Shown here in pieces: positions 42,471 to 52,379 of a stretch of 64,000 nucleotides of DNA. Source of the stretch: Agapanthus africanus. Its lineage: Eukaryota > Streptophyta > Magnoliopsida > Asparagales > Amaryllidaceae. The notes beneath the pieces were generated by a model, which was not told the DNA's origin, did no database searches, and saw only the letters and a program-made list of their open reading frames with translations. The translations under genes were made by a program, and so were the position numbers. How positions within the stretch are numbered: position 1 is the first letter of the stretch; each line of letters starts with the position of its first letter. The stretch is taken from contig JASDDO010000001.1 in NCBI GenBank assembly GCA_030015575.1, positions 512,053,772 through 512,117,771 on the forward strand. The letters are read 5' to 3'.

Positions 42471-42821
42471 GGACCACCCCGTCTTAGCGTTCCCACCTCG
42501 ACTTCGGGGCCATGGAGATACCAACCCTTCACCAGTCTTTGCACCCTGGGCAAGCGGTCGAAATCAACTCGACGTGTGATCGCCAGACAAAAAACCGACC
42601 TGACATTGAAGCTGAGCCGTGCAAGTACGAATATTCTACGAGTATTCTCCATAAACAAAAGGATAATGCGTACGCAAAGAAGCGGCAAAAAAGTTTTATT
42701 CCCAAAATCAAAGTCTTTACAAGGGTATTGGGGGCTCCCCAGCCTTACAAAATGCCCGGAGGCCTACAAAATTCCCGATGCAACAAAAGAAAAGAAACAA
42801 GAAGACGAGGGACGAGGGGCT

Positions 42822-44849
42822 TCAGGCCTCAGAGCCATGCGCAACCCCGGGAAGCTCAATATCTACCACGACTCGGGCAGGGTCTTCGGCATCCCCCTCG
42901 CCGGGAACCTCTTCCCCGGTTTCGCCTCCGAGGTCGTCCCCCTGCTCGTCGTCCCCGCGGGGATATTCGGCTCGGAGCTCTTTGTCAGCGAACTCCGGCA
43001 TCCGAGCCTTGACGGCGTCGAGGGCCTCAAGCCAGATGGCGGTAGTGGCTACGGCTAGGTCGGTGTAAAAAGCTTCTGATTTCTTGTAGTTCTCCATCGC
43101 CTTCGCCGCTCTGAGATCGGCTCGCTTCGTCCCCTCTGCCGCCGCCTCCAGCTCCTTCCGAAGGGTTTTCACTGACTTCTTCATGGTGCCGATGAGCACC
43201 TTGGATCCTGAAGCTTGACCTCGGCGGCCTCACGGTACCGGGTAACCCCTTGCTTCCCGGCCGCCATCTCGCCCTCAAGGGCAGCGACCCTCGCTATCGC
43301 CGCTTCCAGCTCCAGCTTTGAGCTCTCCTCCAGCGAGGAAAGCTGCCCCGCGGCTTGTATCGCCGGGTTATCTTCTCGTCTCCCATGTGAACAACGAGGG
43401 CGACATGTTGGAGGACCTAAAGAAATCAAAGAGGGGTCAGAAAGACAACCTCGGCACCAAATCTCACAAATAACGAGGCGCTGAGTGGAAAACCGAATAA
43501 CGTGCGAACACTAATCTGCACGGCCTCCTGGGCGATGGCTGCCATCTGCGCCCTGAGAGTCCCCTGAGGGACTTTGCCCCCGGCCGATCTCTCCATGCCG
43601 GCCAGCAAGCTGTCAGCAACAGAGAGCCCTGGGGGCACCTCAAAGCGGAGGCCCCCTCGTCCACCAAGATCGGGGAGGCCGGGGTTCGCGGAACCGTGCG
43701 GGGAAATCTCTTGAGAGACGAGGGCGAAGAGCCGATCTCCGCCTCTGAAGCCGGGGCCTCCTGTCCCCGAACCCGCTTTCGGCTCGGCGTCTGGCTGGGC
43801 TCCGGGGCATGGCCCACGTTCGAGCGCTGGGGAGGGACGGCTGCCGGGGGAGCTGGGACAGACATCAGGCGAGAAGAGCTGGCACCTCCAGCCTTCGACC
43901 CCTTCTTCGGCTTGCGCATGGTTGCTCGGAGGTGGCTCAGATCCATGGGTTCTGCACAAGACAAGACACAATGGAATCAGCAGCACAAACAAAAATGAAA
44001 ACAAACACAAGCCTAACAGACCGCCCGCAAGCCCCCAAATTACCGACGAACTGGGCGGGGCTGAGCCCGGCCCAACTAAGAGCCCGCTCAGAAAGCAACA
44101 CATCAACCCGGGGAATGAGCTCCCACTCCGCCACTCTCACCGCGTCGGGATCATTGGATAGACTTCCCAGCCAACACCTATTCTTTGACCACTGGATGAG
44201 CACGGGCCAGTCCTCACCCTCTGGCGGCCTAACAAAGAAAAACTTCTTCCAATCATGGATAGAAGAAGGCAAGACGACGACTCCTGACCTGACGGCACCC
44301 CCGTCGCTTCCTAAAGGAGAGGTAAACCCACCTCAGGTCGCCCACGCGAGTGCCAGGGTGACCTTTGTAAATAAAAGAGGAGGCAAGGATGGACAGACTG
44401 AGCAGGACCATCTGCAACTTCAAACGGACCAGGAACCCAAGGAGAATCCTCCAGGAGTTCGACACTAGCTGGCCCGGGGCTAGCCCAAAGTAATTTAGCG
44501 CCACAGTGACCTCGGGAAAGAAAGGCATACGCATTCCTGCCCAAAAGGCTTCCAAGTACAAGGCAATCTCTTTACCCCGTACCTGATCTGCCCTCTCTCC
44601 TTCCTCAGCCAAACGTAGCGTATAGCCGGAAGGGATATGGAAACGAGCCCGAACGTTGGCAAGCTCGTCCTCATGGCCCACCAAGGACGGCACACCAGGG
44701 GCGTCCGCCATCTCCGCCGTGGGAACCGCCCCAGTCGCACGACCCCGGGAAGAGGATCTGACCCTAACTCTCCGGGGAGACTCCGGCTCAGCGGAAGGAT
44801 CCCTAGAATCTACCCCAGCGACATCTACAGACTCATCAAATGAAGACAT
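42822..44849 (-). pseudogene. Antisense gypsy-type transposase-like gene in element D
   Basis: Starts MSSFDESVDVAGVDSRD. The first exon has the plant 'transposase (putative), gypsy type' signature (RFHIPSGYTLRLAEEGERAD, ALYLEAFWAGMRMPFFPEV, NYFGLAPGQLVSNSWRIL), continuing after a frameshift near 44300 with SIHDWKKFFFVRPPEGEDW. Donor GTAATTTGGG near 44045 and acceptor TTGTGCAG near 43955 give a phase-1 intron. A Ser/Pro-rich exon follows (PMDLSHLRATMRKPKKGSK), with another frame change near 43650, then a C-terminal coiled coil (LEAAIARVAALEGEMAAGK; MKKSVKTLRKELEAA). It is antisense to element D. Its role is unknown; such domains are known as passengers in plant gypsy elements. Confidence 0.7.
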
Positions 44850-44974
44850 CTAACCTGATGGGAAGAAATCCCCGAGAACGCAGAGATCCGACCTAAAGAA
44901 GAGAACGCCGAGCTAACCAGACTCAAAACGAGGAAAATATGAAAAGACATGGGCCCTGAAGCAGACCCCACCTC

Positions 44975-44982
44975 TATTTATA
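44975..44982 (-). promoter_or_regulatory. TATA box of the antisense gene in element D
   Basis: The minus strand reads TATAAATA about 126 bases before the ATG at 44849, flanked by GC-rich sequence. It parallels the independent promoter of the antisense gene in A and C. Confidence 0.55.
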
Positions 44983-45341
44983 GCTGCCGGCGAACTTATC
45001 TAACGGCGGCCGTCAACTCTCGCCAAAACAACACCTCGAATTCGACGGCCACAATCGCTCCACCTGTCGCACGCTCATTGACCGTATCCCATCAGATACT
45101 AGAGGTCTGCGGCACGTCGCATCAGCTAACCAACGCCCGACACGTAGACTGTCGCTTCAGCGAAAGTACCCACGATCCGGCGCACCCTCTTTAAAGCAAA
45201 GATCTCACCCCTGATTCGCTAGCGTCTTCTGGAAAAAACAACAGACTGCCCGGAAACACGTCCCAACGATATCTTCGAAAGGAGCTCACCTCGGGTGACC
45301 CGGCAGACCACTCTCGACCCGACCCGTCAACTGGTCGGGAC
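44983..45341. other. Upstream region of the antisense gene / 3' region of element D
   Basis: GC-rich, with no open frame longer than 81 codons and no recognised motif apart from CGACACGTAG-like ACGT cores near 45130. Confidence 0.4.
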
Positions 45342-45357
45342 GAGAGTGGGGGGCTAA
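45342..45357 (+). other. Polypurine tract of element D
   Basis: GAGAGTGGGGGGCTAA directly before the right LTR. Confidence 0.85.
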
Positions 45358-46116
45358 TGATGATGCTCGATATCGGTGATCTCCCAGATCATGACACGTG
45401 GCAGATGACGTGTCCCAAAGCTCACAAGAAAGGACCTACGGTGGCCGACCAGGCCATCCCTGTGCCCGTCCCACAAACAGACGCTGGCTCACCTCCGAGC
45501 CCCAGCACAATGGGCTTCCTCGGCCTCCCAGCTCGTCTCCAGGCTACCGCAGAACCAAGATACCTTGGCTCCCCCGCTCGTCCGTGAGCTCTCCCGCCGA
45601 GGTCATCTTCCTCGGTCTCATCGAACGACTAACAACATCACTCACAGGCGCAACCGCCATCCCGCGAATCTCGCCATGCGTGAGATATCCCCCGTCCACA
45701 TCCCACGTTCCACGCCATCACGATCCTCCGTTAACGAGCATGTCTCGCCATTAATGGGAGATCCCGCTCATCACGCGGGCGTGACGTCGGGAGCGTAACG
45801 GCCGGCGAGATTCTCGCGACTGCCCTGCCTGCTACTACCGCTAAATAAACCCCTTCTTCAGACGGTTCAAGTAAGCCATTTTTACTCCACTAAGTCGTTA
45901 TTCTGCTCGGATTTCCTGTCTAACTTAACCGTCGGAGGGTCCTCGGTGGTACAACCACCCCGGGACTTTCTTGCAGGTAGCTCGGCGCAAACAACCTCAA
46001 ACCCATTGAGACCCACACGCCTCAGGAGCCTGCCTCCAGATCCAATCTCAACCGTCCATCGCCGCCATCAGCAGATCAACGGAAGGTAACATCTTGGCGT
46101 GATCCAGGTCGCGTCA
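45358..46116 (+). repeat. 3' LTR of element D
   Basis: Direct repeat of 38144-38903 with numerous substitutions; its TATA box has decayed to CTAAATAAA (45840-45848). Confidence 0.93.
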
Positions 46117-46121
46117 CATTG
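46117..46121. repeat. Target-site duplication of element D, right copy
   Basis: CATTG directly after the right LTR. Confidence 0.92.
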
Positions 46122-46479
46122 CTTGAGCACATGATAACTATTTTTTAACCCCAACTATTTTTAACAATAAAAAAACAGCATTTACATTTAGATCATCTCG
46201 AAATAGGAAAACAAAACAATACATTTTCTGTAGAAAAATTATTTAAAAGAGATAAACATAAAATTTAAAGCTAGGGTTCTTAGAAACAAACCGACTAAAA
46301 CGATCAAATGAAACCCTAATGACCCGATCCGAGTCTCGATTCATCATAAGAACGATGCACAACCCTAAAAAAACATCAAAAGAGCGATCCAACGACGATT
46401 TCGATTCTTTAAAGAAAAGCATAGGAAGAATTGGATCGCGTTGTTCTAGATCTATGAGAGAAATATAAGAATAGTTCAC
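46122..46479 (-). other. 5' part of intron 1 of the ATP synthase gene
   Basis: AT-rich intron sequence following donor GTGAAC; the 91-codon frame here is exon 1 read through into intron. Confidence 0.5.
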
Positions 46480-46518
46480 ATGCTTGGATCGCGAGAGGAT
46501 GCGAGCGGCCAACGCCAT
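46480..46518 (-). CDS. ATP synthase 24 kDa subunit, exon 1
   Basis: Encodes MALAARILSRSKH, a basic, hydroxylated mitochondrial targeting start, followed by donor GTGAAC. Upstream on the minus strand is a (CT)n-rich leader typical of plant 5' untranslated regions. Confidence 0.6.
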
Positions 46519-46590
46519 GGCTGCGATATCTGAGAGTTTTTCTTCGACGAATTACAAACGAGCTGAGAGAGGGAAGAGAGAGAGAGAGAG
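46519..46590 (-). other. (CT)n-rich 5' leader of the ATP synthase gene
   Basis: On the minus strand a CT microsatellite precedes the leader and ATG, a common feature of plant 5' untranslated regions. It abuts the LTR fragment. Confidence 0.5.
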
Positions 46591-46790
46591 GAGGCTTCTT
46601 TGCAGGTACTCGGCCTAATCCTCAAAACCCCCAATCTCCTCAAAACCCATTGAGATCCACACGCAACAGGATATCACCCTCAAGATCCACCGGCTCCGGT
46701 CCCAGCCACCCCTCGCTGGCCATCGGGAGATCGACGGAAGACAACATCTGACGGAGACCCGAAAAGGACCTCCATCAACTAGCATACATA
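46590..46790 (+). repeat. Diverged LTR-end fragment related to element D
   Basis: Aligns with the last 160 bases of the LTR of D: TTTGCAGGTA(G)CTCGG, AAACCCATTGAGA(T/C)CCACACGC, GCCATC followed by AGATC(A/G)ACGGAAGA and AACATCT. The rest of the element is missing, so it is a remnant of a related family sitting at the 5' end of the ATP synthase gene. Confidence 0.65.
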
Positions 46791-46954
46791 TAGCGCCAAC
46801 CAGCAACCTTATCAACATGTAGACTTCCGGCTATGTAATCAAATGATGGAGGTAAACAGGTGCACTACTAGCATACATATAGCACCAACCGCATGATAGA
46901 AAGGATAGATGGTTACTAACAAATGAAGGATAAAAAAGAAAGAAATGTATAATA

Positions 46955-47078
46955 ATTTATATCCTGAAACACTTGCAAGCATTCCAATAATTAAACACTC
47001 TTTTAAGGAGATCAGTGTGTCTCTTATTTGAGCTGCCGCAGTTTCCACAATATATATTGGAGCAGCATGCTTAGCCAT
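46955..47078 (-). pseudogene. Sugar transporter (plastid/xylose-proton symporter-like) exon remnant
   Basis: The minus strand encodes HAAPIYIVETAAAQIRDTL followed by ISLKECLIIGML, which matches the well-known MFS sugar-transporter loop 4-5 signature (AP.YIAE..P.QIRG.LISLKE) of plant D-xylose-proton symporter-like proteins. The conserved Gly of QIRG is Asp and the AETSP part is altered, as expected for a decayed copy. It lies 1.2 kb downstream of the matching previous exon (48262-48328) with an intervening exon missing. Confidence 0.62.
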
Positions 47079-48261
47079 AGAGAACACAACTCAATAAACA
47101 TTTCACACATGAAAGAACTGCAAGAAGCCAAAAACAATGCAACTGACGAGCGGTATGAAAATATCAAATTGGTGTATACATATTCATGTCCAGCCGAGAC
47201 AATCGTGGTTACATGACAAGAAACAAAAACCCATGAGGCCATGACACTTAAAATGTAAGGGGTTAAAGTTTGTCAACACGCCACACAACCACATTAAACA
47301 TCATGTCATTTTTCCGTAGGCATAAGCAAAATAGTGTCATTAACGAGGAGTTTATCAAAACATTTTCCAAAATGAAGGCATATGAAAAAATTGTGAACAT
47401 CCAGACTAAGCCTAAGCCCTCAATAAGAGCCAAAGCATTTATGTGATCCATGTGAGGCAGCTACATAGATAGTTTAACTATGATATCAAAATCACAAAAA
47501 AAACTAGTCAATAACCTCAGAATCCCTTGACCTTGATTGAGGTGAAATTCAACCCATTTTGCCATGGTGATAATTCAGAAAAACAATTAGTCGATACTGA
47601 TGTGATTTCAACGACGATAAAGCAGCCCATTAAGTATTGGCAATTTAGTAGGAAAAAGAATTGTTTAAAAAACCGACATGGAAATGAGTTTGATCACCAG
47701 CCCGTTTCCTGTATCAAATACAAATCAATTAATAACCATGATGGGGAAGTGGGGTGCAAAAGCTGTCAGGAGCTTAGTTGCAGGAATCTTGGGGAATATG
47801 TCACGAACTCGCTTCAGAACCGCGAATCCGTGGATCTTACTGAGATTCAGTCGCAACTGAATCTCGCTTCTCATACAAGAGATTCTCGATTTAGTTTTGA
47901 ATCTCTTCGGCCGGGTTATTGTCTCTACACTTTCTTGGTTTTTAATGAAATATTGGGCTTATAACTTAATGAATTATTATAGGGTTTGTAATTAATTAAT
48001 GCATTGTGCAATTTTATAATTTTATGGCCTATACACACAGACACGCTCCTAACATAAGATTCTTTTAAGTTTTGGTAATTCCCCATCCCCGTCCCCGCTT
48101 CTGCCCTTGCTCCCGCTTCGTGCAACTATGGTCAGAAGAGTTCACTGACGAGACAATTACTTCCCGTCATCTCCCTTCATTAGAATATTAACCATTAAAT
48201 TATAGAGATAATATACAGTAAACAAGGAAAAAGAATTTCTGTAAGTGAAAGATGAACTAAC
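47079..48261. other. Non-coding DNA between transporter exon remnants
   Basis: A 145-codon plus-strand frame (47527-47964) shows no recognisable domain. I do not see the RRREL-containing exon that should lie here. Confidence 0.4.
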
Positions 48262-48328
48262 CTAAAAAGTCAGAAACGGTAAATGCTAAAACTGAACCAA
48301 TCAAGGCCCCATATAATGAGCCACTTAC
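48262..48328 (-). pseudogene. Sugar transporter exon (VSGSLYGALIGSVLAF)
   Basis: 67 bases between acceptor TTCACAG and donor GTTAGT. Encodes VSGSLYGALIGSVLAFTVSD followed by FLG, the third transmembrane segment of plant plastid/xylose-type MFS sugar transporters. Exon edges fit: phase 0 start, phase 1 end. Confidence 0.68.
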
Positions 48329-48879
48329 CTGTGAACTCCAACTTATTTTATTAATAATTGATAACCGAATAATTAACAGATATAGAAACACCCATGGTGC
48401 TTTATATCATACCATGTTATTTCACGGCATTCAAATCATACTATGTATTTCATAGCATTCAAATCAAACCATGTTATTCCACTTAATGATGATGACTGCA
48501 GATGTGAACAATAACAGGGAACACAGTTTAGATTCAAGTTTAAGAATGCTGCTAAAATCATGTGTACGTAATAATACGTACAACCTTGTCACTGGTTTTA
48601 GGGAAATTGGCAGTTACATACTTAACCGTGTGATACTCTAAACTTTATAGAAAATACACATTATACACTGTACTGTTATTACATAACACTTCAGTCGCTT
48701 ATCGCAGACTAAGGCTTTGTCATCAAAATCAAAGGTGGCTTTGGAGCACAGGTCCACATTGAGAATGCTCCATGTCAGATATCGAAGTGCCTGTTTGAAT
48801 CAGATATCATAATTGTTGTGTTATGGTCCTCTATCACTTATCGTTATAAAATATAGCATACACTCATTACCAAAAGGTA
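48329..48879. other. Non-coding DNA
   Basis: No exon recognised, apart from a weakly coding-like minus-strand stretch at 48715-48790 (NVDLCSKATFDFDD) that I cannot place. Confidence 0.35.
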
Positions 48880-49385
48880 CGTTTTAATACTAGAAAAGAA
48901 AATGATCAGTGGAAGCTCTTCTTTTAACTCAAACTGCTGATGATTTATGCCTATTATATGAAGGCTTGAAGCACCAACTTCTCCTTCAGCATCAGACTCC
49001 TTGTGGGCAAGGTGAGGACTGGGCACATGGGCACATAGATGACTGTTAGAGTCGGTGGCTAGTAGAAATCACCCTCCTAAATGTTACATAGGATTCAGAA
49101 TTTTGTATTTTGAATCTTGTATTTTGAATCTCGATCCAGAACTAGTCAGATGGTCTAGACCGTTTTCCGTGTTGCGATAAAGGGGAAAAGACATCTTCCG
49201 GACTATGCCAAATTTTTGCATAGCGACTTCATCAATCTCAGTGATTAGTGCACCCATAGTATTTGCTTCTTTAGATGGTTGGTCATGTAGCAAAAATGAT
49301 GCATCTTCATGTACATCATTGTAGATTGGCAACACATCAATAACAAAAACACCAAATGTGAATATGTCATACTATCACTAGGGGG
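48880..49385 (-). pseudogene. Coding-like minus-strand fragments, family unknown
   Basis: 49385-49140 reads [20 protein letters not shown] and [14 protein letters not shown]; 49020-48880 reads HKESDAEGEVGASSLHIIG. Composition and lack of stops look like exons, but I recognise no family and see no consistent splice sites. Confidence 0.3.
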
Positions 49386-51535
49386 TCTGAACTATGAAAC
49401 ATTTGTACCTTTTATTATCGAGTATTAACCTAAAGTTTTGAAATATTGATATAGTTATAACATATTGCATAGCATGCACAAACAACCAAGAAAGGGACAA
49501 GTTGATATTTAGAAAACGGAAAGATAGAAATATTAAGCTTCACTTATTTCCTTATTGAATGAGCTCGAGGATTAGACAAAGCTAATACTATGCGACAAGA
49601 AATTTTCAACATCTATAAGTTTCACTGAGTATGCATGACAAGAAATGGACTGAAATAGTTTTCATTTTGGAGAAATAAAAAGAACTTGGTAGGAAATGCC
49701 CGCTAAACTGTAACAGGAAACTCTTGAATAGATTGTGTTTGAACTTTGAATCCTACATAAAAGATAAAAGGTACAAAGGTTGGAAGGAGGAATGTAGCGG
49801 CATAGCGTAGCTGCTAGTGAACAAGAAATAGAAATAGAAAAAGATCATTGGTATGAGATGATAAATTAGATGTTTGGCGGATATTATGGCATATAAAGTT
49901 CAAAAAACCTTTCAATTACTTCTATTGTCCACTAAATTGATAAAATAGTTTTTAAAAAATATTTTGGTGTCCATGATTAAAAGCATGAGATATCAAATTA
50001 CAACTTTTAATATTCTAATATTACCTCCGTACCAAAGAAAGGTAACAAACTTAGAAAAACAAACCACTCAACTTATTTAGTTTCGCTTTTTCAGACACGC
50101 ACATTCAAATTGGACAATCAACTGACATGTAAAGAGATCGTCACAGCTGACGTAGCTCCAAAATCATATCCAAAGAGCAGATATCCTAAAGCTGGGAACA
50201 AAAACCTGAAGCTCATCTAGTAACTGATATATTATAAATAAAGGGACCTAAAGAGCCTAAAAGATAACAAGATCACAAAACGCGCAGCTTAGCTCAACAT
50301 ATCTTTATGTTCAAAAACTCTATTAATATGATATTTCTGTATCTGGAATTCTAATATAACAGCAAATATAATCACATCAGCAAGTTTATATCCAATGTAA
50401 CCAATTATTCACATAAAAATTGAAAGAGAAAGACAAATTTTCAACATCAGTCCTTAAGCAATCAATCGAATTCTTGATTCCAGTAGGAGATTTAAGTAAA
50501 TACTAACGGAGAGGGAGAGGGAGGAGCTTCACTGTAAGGGGAAGGGAGTTTGAATGAGAAAGACAAGTTGATTTTTGTTGAGGGGATAATTGCTCTTTCT
50601 GCTGCTTCAGATACCAAAATCTTAATTTTGGATTGTTTTTTATTTTTATTATTTTTTTATTTTTTACTTCGATTTATTGGCAATCTTAAATATAAGAGTT
50701 TGGGTTTGCTAATCAATATGGATTTGGCAAGGAAGACCCCTTGAAAAGTTTGGTAAATTTTTTCAAGAATTCTATTTAAATTAGTGCCAAGTTGAAAACC
50801 TATATATGATCATATGCCATGAAAACACACAACAAAATGTTTTTGGAGTTTATTTTATTTGCTATTTGCTTTTTAGGGTTAGGTTAACATGCTAACCATA
50901 ATAAACCACTATCTACAAAACTCCGATTGCATAATTATAGGAGCTTCTCCAAATTAATTTGATTAAATTAATATTTATTCAAATAGTGCAGAAACTCTCC
51001 ACAACTGTTATTTTCTCAACCAAAAAAAAAAACTCTCCATATATGTTGGAACAGAGAATAATCTTATCGTCTAATAGTCTATAAAAGATAGCGAGTCAAT
51101 TTTGCTGAGTTAATTTTACTATGCAAATGATGATAAGTACTCATGCTCTCAACATATACATATATGTAAATTAAATCATGAACCTTAAATGAGTAAAATC
51201 CTACATAAATGAAATAATGACGAAATTTATATGTTTGATTCAATTAATTTTGTCATCTTTCCAATAGCATTAGCATTAGGACAATAACACTTAAGTTTAT
51301 ACATAATATCAAAATTAGTTTCCGGCAACAACAGCTAGATAAAAAAGCACGAAGTTGGCAATTGCTGAAGAGTTCTTATAGATGTAGGATTCAAATCTAC
51401 ATGTTTTTGCTGAAAAATACCCTACATAAAAAAGAAAACAATTTTTTTTCTGGGTCCATGCAAGAATTCCGAAACACGTCAGGAGTTAAAATGAGAAGTG
51501 GATAGTCATTAACAAACTCTAAGAAAATTAAAAAC
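49386..51535. other. AT-rich intergenic DNA
   Basis: I see no gene, RNA or transposon structure in this 2.1-kb stretch; the short frame at 50550-50744 is Phe/Leu-rich and unsupported. Confidence 0.45.
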
Positions 51536-51839
51536 TCAATTAATACAAGCTGTTACATGCTGGCTACTAATTGTAGCAGCAAGAGCCTTCTTCGTCTCTT
51601 TGGATTGAATCATACTGCTCTTGCAATGCGCGATCACTCCCTGTATCGTGCTTTGCAACTCTTCCTTCGACGAAGAAGACGGCGATGACAAGACTAAAGA
51701 AGGAGCGTCCAATTGTGTTTCAAATAAACCAGATAGTTTAATTGTAAGCACAATCGGTAATGTATTGGCATACACGTCGATCTTGATCGAACCATATAAG
51801 TTAATTTATGTGTGTTATGCTACTACCATGTTTTCCTAA
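51536..51839 (-). other. Possible 3'-terminal exon, minus strand, family unknown
   Basis: The minus strand encodes LPIVLTIKLSGLFETQLDAP and a Ser-rich stretch, then GVIAHCKSSMIQSKETKKAL, ending in a stop. No ATG is convincing. It might be a terminal exon; I do not recognise it. It overlaps a plus-strand open frame (51621-51839) that could equally be a shadow. Confidence 0.35.
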
Positions 51840-51857
51840 AACTAATTCATATGGTAG

Positions 51858-52379
51858 ATGCCGGACGGACGTTTTCTCGACCTGGTGAAGGTGTGCTTGG
51901 ACATGAATTCCACCATCATCAAAGCTTTCATGGTCGGGGTCGGCATTTCTTTCCTCCCGATCGAGGGGTCTCTGGACCAGCCATCGAAATGCAAGGCTGG
52001 GATCCACGGGCATCGCTTATTGTGGACGGTTGTGCTGATTGGTTCACTCGCTGCCTTCCTTTCCGATCTCGTGCTGAGCGATGTTCGGCAGGTCATCCTG
52101 CGTCTGTACGGACACGGCCCTCAAGCAGATCAGCAGATTCAGGCACCAATTGCCGCAAACAGATGGCTGAAAGGCTGGATGATAGCTTCGCTTTTCTTGA
52201 GTCTGGTTGCGGCTGTTGCCATGTTTTCATGCTTCCTCCTGACGATACAGGTGAAGTACATGGTGTTAGATTGTTTCTCTCCCGCCAAGAAGACCCTTTG
52301 CGTGATGACGAGCATCTCAGCATCAGCCACACTAGGATTTTTTCTTTTCCGTCGGGCTTCTTCTATTGTATTTTTCTAG
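51858..52379 (+). CDS. Hypothetical four-helix membrane protein
   Basis: 173 residues from MPDGRFLDLVKVCLDMN. Predicted membrane helices: about 20-38 (IIKAFMVGVGISFLPI), 54-72 (LLWTVVLIGSLAAFLSDLVL), 108-130 (MIASLFLSLVAAVAMFSCFLL) and 147-165 (LCVMTSISASATLGFFLF). The region is clearly more GC-rich than the AT-rich DNA around it, which favours real coding. The bases before the ATG read GGTAG, so this could also be an internal exon behind a splice acceptor. I do not recognise the family. Confidence 0.55.
   Translation: MPDGRFLDLVKVCLDMNSTIIKAFMVGVGISFLPIEGSLDQPSKCKAGIHGHRLLWTVVLIGSLAAFLSDLVLSDVRQVILRLYGHGPQADQQIQAPIAANRWLKGWMIASLFLSLVAAVAMFSCFLLTIQVKYMVLDCFSPAKKTLCVMTSISASATLGFFLFRRASSIVFF

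Larger units (their letters stand above)
38144..46116 (+). mobile_element. Element D: non-autonomous gypsy-type LTR retrotransposon, plus strand
   Basis: LTRs of 760 and 759 bp (TGATGATGCTCG to GTCGCGTCA), a perfect 5-bp duplication, a primer site next to the left LTR and a polypurine tract before the right LTR. The internal 6.45 kb has a decayed gag piece, a 1.8-kb tandem array and an antisense gene, but no pol. The LTRs differ by many substitutions, more than in A or B, so the insertion is older. It lies antisense to the host ATP synthase gene. Confidence 0.93.
36587..46518 (-). pseudogene. Mitochondrial ATP synthase 24 kDa subunit gene, exons 1-3 only, interrupted by element D
   Basis: Exon 1 (46480-46518, MALAARILSRSKH, a mitochondrial-type presequence), exon 2 (38008-38112) and exon 3 (36587-36731) encode the N-terminal third of the plant F1Fo ATP synthase 24 kDa (FAd) subunit. 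Exon 3 gives the conserved LRKEKIAIDPDDPAAV. Splice sites are GTGAAC, GTGAGC and GTAAGC donors with TTTGCAG acceptors. Intron 1 contains the 8-kb element D. Exon 2 starts in one frame (MYAGQIVLQH) and ends in another (RSYAQQDAPSILPPLKGDE), so it carries a net frameshift. Exons 4 onward are absent from the window. I judge it a pseudogene or a very long damaged allele. Assignment rests on remembered homologues. Confidence 0.65.
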
